NCBI RefSeq assembly: GCF_003113895.1
Contig: NZ_BDUD01000004.1
Location: 1 to 10,159 of the forward strand
Reading direction: 5' to 3'
Origin: Nostoc commune NIES-4072
GTDB lineage: Bacteria > Cyanobacteriota > Cyanobacteriia > Cyanobacteriales > Nostocaceae
DNA: 10,159 nucleotides
The notes under the pieces: generated by a model
Told to the model about the DNA's origin: nothing
Database searches by the model: none
What the model saw: only the letters and a program-made list of their open reading frames with translations
Made by a program: the position numbers and the translations under genes
Part shown: piece after piece, positions 1-5,308 of the stretch
How the letters are laid out: each line of letters starts with the position of its first letter
Numbering within the stretch: position 1 is the stretch's first letter

Positions 1-498
1 AAAGTCTAAAATGGTTAGCTTTTTCGGTAGTGGATGCCCAAATAATGCACCCATCCCCTCTAGTACAACTTTCAGCACTTCTACTTTCACGTCTGATTGT
101 TTGCCAGCAAGTATTGGCTTATATTCGCCATTGAGTACTTTTTGTAATTCTTCAGCCAGACCAACGTCATGTAAGCTAACAACTAATTTTAAGTGCCAAG
201 CCTTACGATGTGGCAGATGTGCCAATGCACCCAACAAAGTCAACAACGCGTTATTGACTTTATTTTCATTATTGTCGGTGTTGCGGTCAAAATAATTCCC
301 TGTGCGGTAAGCAGACTCTCCGACTGTGTAAGCAGTGCCGTTAAAAACTACACGCCCTGGAACATCTTCCATCTCGGCATTGCTTATATAGCTGGGGACA
401 CGAACTACTTCAAAGCCATCGACTAAAAGTTTAAGGCTTCCGTAACCGTTATCGAAACCCGCAGGAAAAATTTTTTGTAAGGTGTGAATGTTAGACAT
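1..498 (-). CDS. ParM/StbA-like plasmid partition actin ATPase, partial (C-terminus outside window)
   Basis: The ATG at 498-496 opens 166 codons without a stop to the left edge. The N-terminus contains GFDNGYGSLKL (residues 15-25), which fits the actin-fold phosphate-1 loop with a D-x-G core at D16 and G18. The visible end reads KKLTILDF (159-166), where the phosphate-2 strand (LTxLDxGxGTT type) would begin, so about the first ATPase half is present. Bacterial actins of this group polymerise with ATP and push plasmid copies apart, using a DNA-binding adaptor (ParR) bound to a centromere. The segment upstream of this gene is full of inverted repeats, which suits a parC-type site. No clear Shine-Dalgarno is visible before the ATG. 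The adaptor gene, if it follows parM, lies outside the window. The actin-family call is fairly sure; the exact subfamily is not. Confidence 0.75.
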   Translation of the reverse strand, partial: MSNIHTLQKIFPAGFDNGYGSLKLLVDGFEVVRVPSYISNAEMEDVPGRVVFNGTAYTVGESAYRTGNYFDRNTDNNENKVNNALLTLLGALAHLPHRKAWHLKLVVSLHDVGLAEELQKVLNGEYKPILAGKQSDVKVEVLKVVLEGMGALFGHPLPKKLTILDF

Positions 499-551
499 AA
501 ATACAAAGGTAATACACTTTGATTTGTGAAAATTATCTGTTCAGGTAATTT

Positions 552-593
552 GGGGGAGCAGAGGGGCAGAGGGGCAGGGGAGCAGAGGAGAGA
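552..593. repeat. G+A-rich short-unit repeat
   Basis: This is a run of degenerate GGGGAGCAGA and GGGGCAGA units. Similar low-complexity G+A-rich tracts are common between genes in Nostoc-type genomes. It has no coding potential and is probably a dispersed filler repeat rather than a regulatory site. Confidence 0.7.
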
Positions 594-688
594 ATTAAAA
601 CAGTTCTTAGTGTTTACTATTTACTGTTCAAAATGGAGAACTCGGACCTTCAGCAGAATAATTAGTTTTTCTTACACCGATAACTATA

Positions 689-706
689 ATTGTTAATGCA
701 AACAAT
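689..706. repeat. Small inverted repeat ATTGTT-N6-AACAAT
   Basis: Perfect 6-bp arms at 689-694 and 701-706 flank a 6-nt spacer. It lies about 190 bp upstream of the parM-like start. It could be an operator half-site pair, but short AT-rich dyads also arise by chance. Confidence 0.3.
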
Positions 707-763
707 TTTCTCTTGCTCCCCTGTTCAAGAGCCTTTTTTTCTCCAGACTCAAGAGTTTATCAT

Positions 764-908
764 AACCCCTTGGGGGCTAAGTGGGGCACAAAATATCAAC
801 CAGTCAAATATACCCTACTTAGCACCTATATATACCCTATATAGGGGTTAAAATGTCCCTAAAGTCCTGAACTATTGTTGGGGTATATATAGCCCCCATA
901 TATACCCC
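764..908. repeat. Cluster of nested inverted repeats; candidate parC-like centromere or origin
   Basis: Several elements are packed into 145 bp. (a) GGGGCTAAGTGGGG (773-786) faces CCCTACTTAGCACC (813-826): 14-bp arms with one mismatch and one G-T pair, 26-nt loop. (b) The perfect 12-bp palindrome CCCTATATAGGG lies at 835-846. (c) GGGGTATATAT (880-890) faces ATATATACCCC (898-908): perfect 11-bp arms, 7-nt spacer. The unit TATATACCC recurs at 829-837, inverted at 881-889, and again at 899-907, with a shorter ATATACCC at 808-815. AACCCC (764-769) also mirrors GGGGTT (844-849). Repeated, phased motifs upstream of a ParM-like gene resemble plasmid centromeres or iteron origins. This function is inferred from structure and position only. 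Confidence 0.55.
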
Positions 909-967
909 ATGAGTACTTTTTAAAATCTTTCCATATAACGAATGAAAAAAAGCAGTCGATGCATATT

Positions 968-1105
968 TTACTTTTCTGCCCAAGGTGAAGGTATCGCCGT
1001 AGTCGAAAGTACTTCCCTTGCTTGCAGTCTAATCGCTGTTTGCTCACAGTTGGGGCATTTTACCTTTGTGAAAATCACTCTTTGGTCGTCCTTTGTACTC
1101 GCCCA
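968..1105 (-). pseudogene. Out-of-frame C-terminal part of the zinc-ribbon gene (apparent +1 frameshift)
   Basis: In the frame one base ahead of the upstream gene, an open stretch follows the TAA at 1106-1108 and ends at TAA 968-970. It reads QRVIFTKVKCPNCEQ (from 1084) and ends IPSPWAEK. It supplies a second CxxC knuckle, which the upstream frame lacks after its own CYHC. The phrase RVIF also recurs in both frames (upstream GRVIFECYHC). Joining the frames by skipping one base near 1106 would give a normal two-knuckle zinc ribbon of roughly 175 residues. This could be a one-base insertion, a sequencing error or, less likely, a programmed shift. A separate GTG start at 1078-1076 is possible but has no good RBS. 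Confidence 0.45.
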
Positions 1106-1496
1106 TTACGGGTTCTCCGGTGTACTCGCTAATTATCCCCTGCTTGCAGTGGTAGCACTCGAATATCACACGCCCTATCTCCGAGTTGCAATCCAGGAAT
1201 TGCATGTGCTGACAGGGTTCTGGCGGTAATTCTGGTTCTTCGGGGCGGTCTTGAAAGGGTATATAAGGTTTGGTTGCTGGTGGTGAATCTATTTTTTTCT
1301 TGTTGCGCTTGCCAGTCACCTGCGGCTCAACTTTTGGCGGCTTTAGGGGTTTTTCATTGACAGGAACATGGCTGGGCTGTTGGCCAGTTGTGAGTTCTTC
1401 CAGCAACTTGCCATCATCTGGGGTAGGGTGAAACTCAGGAATTTGGTTGCTAGACTTTGGTTGTTGTGGTTTAGATGGACGCTGGGTAGATTTCAT
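1044..1496 (-). CDS. Pro/Lys-rich protein with C-terminal zinc-ribbon half, likely frame-disrupted
   Basis: I do not recognise a named family. Residues 1-94 are low-complexity and rich in Pro, Lys, Gln and Glu, so probably disordered. From residue 95 the protein becomes Cys-containing (C95, C103, and CYHC at 114-117), like the first half of a zinc ribbon. It then ends at residue 150 (KGKMPQL) without a second CxxC; the partner knuckle is encoded in the +1 frame (968-1105). The start was set at the ATG 1496-1494 because AAAGG (1506-1502) sits 5 nt upstream. An in-frame GTG at 1502 would overlap that RBS. The protein lies between the repeat block and the coupled pair 1618-2812. A nucleic-acid-binding role is possible from the Cys pattern but unproven. 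Confidence 0.6.
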   Translation of the reverse strand: MKSTQRPSKPQQPKSSNQIPEFHPTPDDGKLLEELTTGQQPSHVPVNEKPLKPPKVEPQVTGKRNKKKIDSPPATKPYIPFQDRPEEPELPPEPCQHMQFLDCNSEIGRVIFECYHCKQGIISEYTGEPVMGEYKGRPKSDFHKGKMPQL

Positions 1497-1501
1497 CAAC
1501 A

Positions 1502-1506
1502 CCTTT
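1502..1506 (-). promoter_or_regulatory. RBS selecting the ATG at 1496
   Basis: AAAGG lies 5 nt before the ATG at 1496-1494. It overlaps the alternative GTG codon at 1502-1500, so the ATG is the better start. Confidence 0.5.
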
Positions 1507-1617
1507 ACTTGAATTTAGCTTGACTGGTGAACTCCCGTATTCTACACACCAATTCCCTTGTACAACACTTTCTCCTGAGCCAGAAATAGCCTTGTCCTAT
1601 CAAGTTTATATTCAGTA

Positions 1618-2403
1618 CTATTCATCAACTTTTCCTACTAACTCTTCCAACTGAGAGAGGGGAGCAACGCGATTTTGTGAGGTGCTAAAATCTGGGACGT
1701 ATATAGCTTGTTTCAGGATGCGATCGCAACTAAAAAACCAGATTTTGTTGAGAATATAGGGGTGTAATTGAGAACTAAACCCCGATCTCACTTTTTCGCG
1801 TTGCTCCCAACCAACAGTTGCACCAGTTATGAGGGTTTGAACCTCTTGTTTTACCTCATCCCCAGTCTTTAACCCGTACTCTTGGGTAATTTGTTGCCTA
1901 ATTTCGGGATTTTTGGCCAACTGATAAATAAACGCTATTTCATCAAAGCCTTGCTCTGTCCGTCGCTGCAATGAACGAACGTCAAGCTCACTGGTTATTT
2001 CATCGAACAATTCTTGCTCAAACTCGTGAACCGCCAACGCTTGAGCAACAGTCTTGCCTGCCACAATATCCAAGAATGCTTTAAAAGTTTCCCGACTGAC
2101 TCCAGCAAGATGTAATTGTTCACTCACACTTTCTATGGCATGAGTTTGTATATTCGCTAAATTGCTCTCACCTCCTAACAGCTTTGATTGGTCGAGAGTT
2201 GTTTGCGCTAAACTAAACAACTTTTCTAAGCGATCACAAATGTCAATACTAAATTCTTTTGCGTCATCTTCTACATCTTGGTTAATATCTGGGTCGGACT
2301 TAGCCAACTCCTGTAAACCAGCAATGATTTTTGCAGGAGCGTATTTTTCACCCAGTAATTCAAACAAATCTTGACGGCTGAATTTGTCTTGAGTTTCAGA
2401 CAT
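1618..2403 (-). CDS. Unrecognised acidic, mainly helical protein (261 aa)
   Basis: I do not recognise the family. The protein is soluble, acidic and predicted mostly helical, with no signal peptide, membrane segment or Cys cluster. Segments such as FDEIAFIYQLAKNPEIRQQ (153-171) and QALAVHEFEQELFDEI (121-136) look like amphipathic helices. The start is firm: AGGAG (2417-2413) precedes the ATG by 9 nt. The ATG lies inside the end of the preceding gene (8-bp overlap ATGTCTGA), so the two are translationally coupled and probably form a complex or pathway. Codons 241-248 (TSQNRVAP) fall within a 24-bp sequence repeated exactly at 8492-8515 outside any gene. A HIP1 octamer sits inside the gene at 1720-1727. 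Plasmid replication or maintenance is conceivable from position only. Confidence 0.7.
   Translation of the reverse strand: MSETQDKFSRQDLFELLGEKYAPAKIIAGLQELAKSDPDINQDVEDDAKEFSIDICDRLEKLFSLAQTTLDQSKLLGGESNLANIQTHAIESVSEQLHLAGVSRETFKAFLDIVAGKTVAQALAVHEFEQELFDEITSELDVRSLQRRTEQGFDEIAFIYQLAKNPEIRQQITQEYGLKTGDEVKQEVQTLITGATVGWEQREKVRSGFSSQLHPYILNKIWFFSCDRILKQAIYVPDFSTSQNRVAPLSQLEELVGKVDE
1660..1683. repeat. 24-bp direct repeat, copy 1 (inside coding DNA)
   Basis: This segment is identical over 24 bp to 8492-8515, in the same orientation. It begins GGGAGCAACG and ends TTTGTGAGGT. Here it codes for TSQNRVAP near the C-terminus of the 261-aa protein. The flanks of the two copies are unrelated. Confidence 0.8.
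1720..1727. repeat. HIP1 octamer GCGATCGC
   Basis: This is the highly iterated palindrome of cyanobacterial genomes, here within the 261-aa gene. It is useful as a taxonomic marker. Confidence 0.85.
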
Positions 2404-2812
2404 TTTGTAATTCTCCTGTTAATGATTGAGTAAATCTGATTTGTTCAGTTTCAAATTCTTTAATCGTGTACTCTGACTTATTGGCTTCCACGATTGACTT
2501 CGCTATTTCAATCTTGGTTGTGCCTTGGTCTAAATCTCCAAACACTTCGCCAATTTTACCTAGTACCCAGACCTGATATGGACGAATTAATGGCGCTCTG
2601 AGTTTTTTTTCCTTCGCCATCTTCTGCATTTGAATTCGTGATAATTTATACTGAGGGATTGTTTCAGCCACTTCTGCCCAACGCTCCCATGTACGATAGC
2701 AAATATCCAAAACTCGCAACATTTTGGCATTAGTTATAGGTAAAACCAAAGGATTTAACCCGGAATTAGTGGTCTTTTGGCTAAAAAGTTGTTCTCTCCA
2801 TGCTTGGTTCAT
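2396..2812 (-). CDS. Unrecognised basic protein (138 aa), first gene of coupled pair
   Basis: I do not recognise the family. The ATG at 2812-2810 (MNQAWREQLF) was preferred to the in-frame TTG one codon upstream; neither has a strong RBS. Residues 32-72 hold an Arg/Lys-rich segment (LRVLDICYRTWERW, then KLSRIQMQKMAKEKK) that could be a helix-turn-helix-like or nucleic-acid-binding region. The C-terminal third is helical and more acidic. A perfect TTGACA box lies upstream at 2870-2865, but the -10 at normal spacing is poor. Its stop overlaps the start of the 261-aa gene by 8 bp, so the two are expressed together. Function unknown. Confidence 0.68.
   Translation of the reverse strand: MNQAWREQLFSQKTTNSGLNPLVLPITNAKMLRVLDICYRTWERWAEVAETIPQYKLSRIQMQKMAKEKKLRAPLIRPYQVWVLGKIGEVFGDLDQGTTKIEIAKSIVEANKSEYTIKEFETEQIRFTQSLTGELQNV
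2413..2417 (-). promoter_or_regulatory. RBS (AGGAG) for the 261-aa gene
   Basis: AGGAG lies 9 nt before the ATG at 2403, within the end of the upstream gene, which supports translational coupling. Confidence 0.6.
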
Positions 2813-2947
2813 CAATAAATAGTCAATAGGTAGTCAAGAGTGTAAAAAACATAGTTAATATCCGTGTCAATTCCGTATGATTTTGATGTCATATTCTCTA
2901 TTAATTGATAGTGAATTAACTGTGATTGACCTGACTTTCCTACAATA

Positions 2948-2979
2948 AAAAAGCCACTCGCAATCTTCAAGGGCTTTTT
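2948..2979 (-). terminator. Intrinsic terminator of the 113-aa gene
   Basis: On the minus strand AAAAAGCC (2979-2972) pairs with GGCTTTTT (2955-2948) across a 16-nt loop, and a T-rich run continues past the stem. It starts about 28 bp after the stop of the 113-aa gene, as expected for a rho-independent terminator. The stem is A/U-rich with only three G-C pairs. Confidence 0.6.
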
Positions 2980-3006
2980 CGGATTTCGTAGAGTTTTCTG
3001 TTTTAG

Positions 3007-3348
3007 CTAAATTTGAATATTCCGCGAAACTTGTTCAAAAATTTTTTGCTGTTCATTCACCAATAAAGCGATCGCCCACTTTGGTGGCTCACTATAAAAC
3101 CATTTGCAAATTGTCGCAGTCGATGGCGGGGACAGTTCGGCCCGGTGATACCATGCAGCAATAAATGGCTCAAGCAATCTAACTGCTGTCGAGACAAATT
3201 CATAGTCTCCAAGCCGGGTGTGTAACCCTGCTAACTTGACTGCCTTAACTGCAATTTCTTCCAGTTTATTTTTCGGCTGGTATTCGTCTTCCGACAACAA
3301 AAAAAGTTCACTCTTGCGATTGAACTTGTCTTCTAATGTTCGTACCAT
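3007..3348 (-). CDS. Unrecognised small helical protein (113 aa)
   Basis: The ATG at 3348-3346 is preceded by a near-perfect AGGAGG (3364-3359) at 10 nt, so the start is firm and translation is probably strong. The protein looks soluble and helical, with an acidic N-terminal half (ELFLLSEDEYQPKNKLEE) and an aromatic patch (WYHRA 66-70, CKWFYSEPPKWAI 81-93). I recognise no domain. It is transcribed alone, away from the plus-strand operon at 3511, across a shared control region with two HIP1 sites, and ends at a terminator. A HIP1 octamer lies inside the gene (3068-3075). Confidence 0.68.
   Translation of the reverse strand: MVRTLEDKFNRKSELFLLSEDEYQPKNKLEEIAVKAVKLAGLHTRLGDYEFVSTAVRLLEPFIAAWYHRAELSPPSTATICKWFYSEPPKWAIALLVNEQQKIFEQVSRNIQI
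3068..3075. repeat. HIP1 octamer GCGATCGC
   Basis: A HIP1 palindrome within the 113-aa gene. Confidence 0.85.
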
Positions 3349-3394
3349 GTTTAAGTACCCTCCTATGGGATTAGCGTCACAAGGAGCGGAAACA

Positions 3395-3427
3395 GCGATC
3401 GCTTACCTTGGCCGGGGGCGATCGCTT
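3395..3427. repeat. Two HIP1 copies in the divergent control region
   Basis: GCGATCGCTT occurs at 3395-3404 and 3418-3427, a direct repeat with a 23-bp period. It sits between the divergent starts at 3348 (minus) and 3511 (plus). Paired HIP1 sites are common, but the spacing (about two helical turns) and position would also suit an operator. Confidence 0.7.
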
Positions 3428-3445
3428 GAAGCTTATTTAAAAATG

Positions 3446-3474
3446 TTATCATAACTCCTCGATATTGATATAAA
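3446..3474 (+). promoter_or_regulatory. Candidate sigma70-type promoter of the 3511-4362 operon
   Basis: TTATCA (3446-3451, 4 of 6 to TTGACA) and TATAAA (3469-3474, 5 of 6 to TATAAT) are 17 bp apart. This would place transcription start near 3481, about 30 nt before the first gene. Judged by eye only. Confidence 0.35.
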
Positions 3475-3510
3475 CTTAGAGCAGGTTGAGTTAAATTTAC
3501 CTCATGCCTC

Positions 3511-4029
3511 ATGGCGTATCAATTTTCACTTTCTCGTTACTACATCACTCCCGATCATGACGAAAAGCTAGAAGCTTTCAGCAATGCTTCAGGAGACTCC
3601 CGGCAAATGCTGATTATGCAATACACCAGAGGGTGGTTAGGGCGAAATCGCCCTTATTACACTCAATTGGCAGTATTGGATTTACAAAAAAGGGAAATTG
3701 CCCCTTCCCTTTGGGCAAATATAGTTCTAGAGCAGGGATTTAAAGGTTTACCACCTTACACTAGCCCGATATTAGAGCATGAAATCCCTAAAGATCCTTT
3801 GGCGCATATAGTTTTGCCAGATGATGTAATTGAAAAACAAAGTAATTACTTTCCGCTCACACGGCAGAATTACCTGTTACTGAGGACGGCAATTCATTTT
3901 GATGGCTCCAGCGCAACTAAATTTATTTCCAAAATAATTCACGAGCAGCTGTGCCGCAATTGGGATTCACTGTATGCCTCTCAGGTAGACGCAGAAACGA
4001 ACGATGATTGGTTAAAAGGAGAACTTTAA
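3511..4029 (+). CDS. Putative tandem ribbon-helix-helix-like DNA-binding protein (172 aa)
   Basis: No named family is recognised, but the protein carries an internal duplication. Residues 12-48 (ITPDHDEKLEAF...) align without gaps to 116-152 (LTRQNYLLLRTA...), sharing T13/T117, L20/L124, G28/G132, S30/S134, I35/I139, L43/L147 and R45-N46/R149-N150. Each copy follows a short strand (SRYYIT, NYFPLT) and has a helix, a G-x-S turn and a second helix. This is the ribbon-helix-helix layout used by Arc/MetJ-type repressors and by ParR adaptors. A single chain with two such segments could mimic the usual dimer. The ATG at 3511 follows an out-of-frame ATG in a 7-bp tandem repeat (CCTCATG at 3500-3506 and 3507-3513); the RBS is weak. 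It is first in an operon with the 110-aa gene. DNA binding is inferred from the pattern. Confidence 0.65.
   Translation: MAYQFSLSRYYITPDHDEKLEAFSNASGDSRQMLIMQYTRGWLGRNRPYYTQLAVLDLQKREIAPSLWANIVLEQGFKGLPPYTSPILEHEIPKDPLAHIVLPDDVIEKQSNYFPLTRQNYLLLRTAIHFDGSSATKFISKIIHEQLCRNWDSLYASQVDAETNDDWLKGEL
4016..4021 (+). promoter_or_regulatory. RBS (AAGGAG) for the 110-aa gene
   Basis: AAGGAG sits 8 nt before the ATG at 4030, inside the last codons of the upstream gene. Confidence 0.6.
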
Positions 4030-4362
4030 ATGGTCACAACACCTATAAATACTGAACTTACTTTAGAAAAAGTAAAAGTAGCTGTTGATGCTATCCTTCA
4101 AGTTTTGGGAACTCCCGAAACTGAACTACATAGTAAAGCTCTGGCTGCTTTTAACAGTGGCGATCATCAAACCGTCAAGCGACTTGCTTCGACTAATTTA
4201 TCTGATTATTATGTCAAAGCATTGGGTTACTTGGGGGGTGCGTTAAAACTGACTCCCAATACCGATACTATCTTGGCTGAATCAGCACGAGCAGCAGCAG
4301 ATTTCTCACGGGAGAGAACATTGAATCACCTCGGCAAAGCGATTGCCACTGCACTTGGTTAA
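4030..4362 (+). CDS. Unrecognised helical protein (110 aa)
   Basis: Its ATG directly follows the TAA of the RHH-like gene (no gap), with AAGGAG 8 nt upstream, so the two are co-translated. The protein is Ala/Leu-rich and looks all-helical, with segments such as LEKVKVAVDAILQVLG (12-27), YYVKALGYLGGALKL (60-74) and TILAESARAAADFSRE (79-94). There is no membrane segment, Cys or catalytic motif that I recognise. Pairing with a putative DNA-binding protein suggests a partner or antagonist of that regulator, but this is only context. The operon ends 20 bp downstream at an intrinsic terminator. Confidence 0.66.
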   Translation: MVTTPINTELTLEKVKVAVDAILQVLGTPETELHSKALAAFNSGDHQTVKRLASTNLSDYYVKALGYLGGALKLTPNTDTILAESARAAADFSRERTLNHLGKAIATALG

Positions 4363-4382
4363 AACCACTTGATTATAATATT

Positions 4383-4422
4383 ACAGCCTCTACCTTTATA
4401 TATGAGATAGGGGCTGTTTTTT
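4383..4422 (+). terminator. Intrinsic terminator of the 3511-4362 operon
   Basis: ACAGCCTCTA (4383-4392) pairs with TAGGGGCTGT (4408-4417), 10 bp with one G-U pair and a 15-nt loop, followed by a T run to 4422. It faces the plus-strand operon. On the minus strand the same stem is followed only by AATATTAT, so it is a weaker stop for the converging cluster. Confidence 0.78.
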
Positions 4423-4428
4423 GGTACT

Positions 4429-4704
4429 TCAAAAAGCCTTCTTTCGCTTCACCAACACTGAACGCAAGTACTGCCGACAGGCTGCTTCTCCCCGATATAT
4501 GAGAATCCGCAGCGCCTGCACTTCCTGTATTGGAGAAATACAAATTTCAGCAATGGCTGGAATCAAATTCTGTTGCTTTTGCACGTAAGAAAGATGCTGC
4601 TGCTCCAACTCTTGAATCTTGGAGTTTAGCTGTTGTATTTGTTGTAATGCTTGCGTCAAGGACGATTCTTTGTTTCGAGAGCGATTGTCTAAGGTTAACG
4701 TCAT
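4429..4704 (-). CDS. Coiled-coil protein (91 aa), last gene of the minus-strand cluster
   Basis: The ATG at 4704 has AGAGGAG (4717-4711) 6 nt upstream, so the start is firm. Residues 14-47 are Gln/Leu/Glu-rich with heptad-like spacing (QALQQIQQLNSKIQELEQQ), predicting a coiled coil and self-association. The C-terminal part (residues 66-91) is basic and ends KRKKAF, which could contact nucleic acid or membrane. I recognise no family. It is separated from the 70-aa gene upstream by about 32 bp and has the same orientation, so it belongs to the small-gene cluster reaching back to 6871. Confidence 0.66.
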   Translation of the reverse strand: MTLTLDNRSRNKESSLTQALQQIQQLNSKIQELEQQHLSYVQKQQNLIPAIAEICISPIQEVQALRILIYRGEAACRQYLRSVLVKRKKAF

Positions 4705-4736
4705 TTTTTTCTCCTCTAAATTTAGATTTTTTCTGT

Positions 4737-4949
4737 TTACTGTTGAGTTGCCTGCTGTACATCATCAATTGCATCCACTATTTCTTCCAAAACATTGAAC
4801 GCGTCATTTAGCACTACATTGTTTGATGTAGAAAAATGCTCTGACGATTGAAGCCTGCGATAATCCTTACTACTCCCCACAAGCCGCAATGTATATTGAC
4901 ATCCTTGCAAGATAGTCCGAATCTCTGCTGTGGTTAATTGAATTTCCAT
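4737..4949 (-). CDS. Unrecognised small acidic protein (70 aa)
   Basis: AGGGAGGG (4965-4958) lies 8 nt before the ATG at 4949 and overlaps the stop codon of the preceding gene, which supports both the start and coupling. The protein has an N-terminal helix region (LTTAEIRTILQGCQYTLRL) and a highly acidic C-terminal helix (NVLEEIVDAIDDVQQATQQ). A similar size and pattern occurs in many small plasmid regulators, but I recognise no motif. Confidence 0.64.
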   Translation of the reverse strand: MEIQLTTAEIRTILQGCQYTLRLVGSSKDYRRLQSSEHFSTSNNVVLNDAFNVLEEIVDAIDDVQQATQQ

Positions 4950-4963
4950 TATTGTTTCCCTCC

Positions 4964-5308
4964 CTAAAATTTATCTCGTTGAATACTGAGGCTTGCTCCG
5001 ACTAGAGAACTTCCTAAGAAGGCGGAAAAACTGACCAGCATAGCTCCAAGACTTCTGTTTTTCTGGTACTCCCAACCAGAGATGATTATGTTGGAGTCAG
5101 CATTCGTCTCAATAATCTCCATTCCCCAGCATCCCATTGCCCCTACTCCTGAAAATCCAGTTAAGAGCAGAGAGGCAATTGCAGTTGTTTCTATGGTGCG
5201 GTCGATGAGAATCCTGGGTTTAAATCTTCTCCTAGTACGGCGGCGAAGAGACAATTTACTCTTGTGGTCTAATTGAGATTGGTAAACAACTTGTTTGTAA
5301 TTAGTCAT
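4964..5308 (-). CDS. Small membrane protein with two predicted TM segments (114 aa)
   Basis: GGAGG (5320-5316) is 7 nt before the ATG at 5308. The ATG overlaps the TGA of the upstream gene as ATGA, a classic coupling junction. A strongly basic stretch (LRRRTRRRFKPR, 21-32) precedes a first hydrophobic segment (about 40-62) and a second one lies at about 87-108. The positive-inside rule puts the N-terminus in the cytoplasm, with a short exposed loop (ETNADSNIIISGWEYQKNRS, 67-86). I recognise no family. Small two-TM proteins in plasmid clusters can be conjugation, entry-exclusion or toxin-type components; nothing here decides among these. Confidence 0.66.
   Translation of the reverse strand: MTNYKQVVYQSQLDHKSKLSLRRRTRRRFKPRILIDRTIETTAIASLLLTGFSGVGAMGCWGMEIIETNADSNIIISGWEYQKNRSLGAMLVSFSAFLGSSLVGASLSIQRDKF

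Larger units (their letters stand above)
499..967. other. Non-coding region upstream of parM-like gene
   Basis: No convincing gene is seen in this stretch of about 470 bp. From left to right it holds a G+A-rich short repeat (552-593), a small inverted repeat ATTGTT/AACAAT (689-706), and a block of nested inverted repeats (764-908). Such a repeat-rich gap beside a partition ATPase gene is where plasmid centromeres or origins usually sit. That role is inferred here. Promoter boxes for the parM-like gene could not be assigned confidently. Confidence 0.6.

Noticed and set aside
11..426. Two plus-strand ORFs opposite the parM-like gene
   Set aside because: The minus strand here has a clear actin-like reading with a phosphate-loop motif. 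The plus-strand products are Ser/Thr/Cys-rich shadows without an RBS.
552..593. Possible CRISPR or satellite array in the G+A-rich tract
   Set aside because: The units are irregular and have no spacers. It is low-complexity repeat.
859..1047. 62-codon minus-strand ORF with GTG start overlapping the stop at 1044
   Set aside because: It uses a third frame across the zinc-ribbon tail and runs into the inverted-repeat block. The composition looks unlike a protein, and a more natural reading exists in the neighbouring frame (968-1105).
942..1229. Plus-strand 95-codon ORF
   Set aside because: It is antisense to the zinc-ribbon gene. It shows no RBS or recognisable motif.
3218..3454. Plus-strand ORF across the divergent control region
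   Set aside because: It is antisense to the 113-aa gene, which has a near-perfect RBS, and it crosses HIP1 repeats.
4530..4811. Plus- and minus-strand ORFs overlapping the coiled-coil and 70-aa genes
   Set aside because: Both overlapped genes have strong RBSs and good composition. The overlapping frames are shadows.
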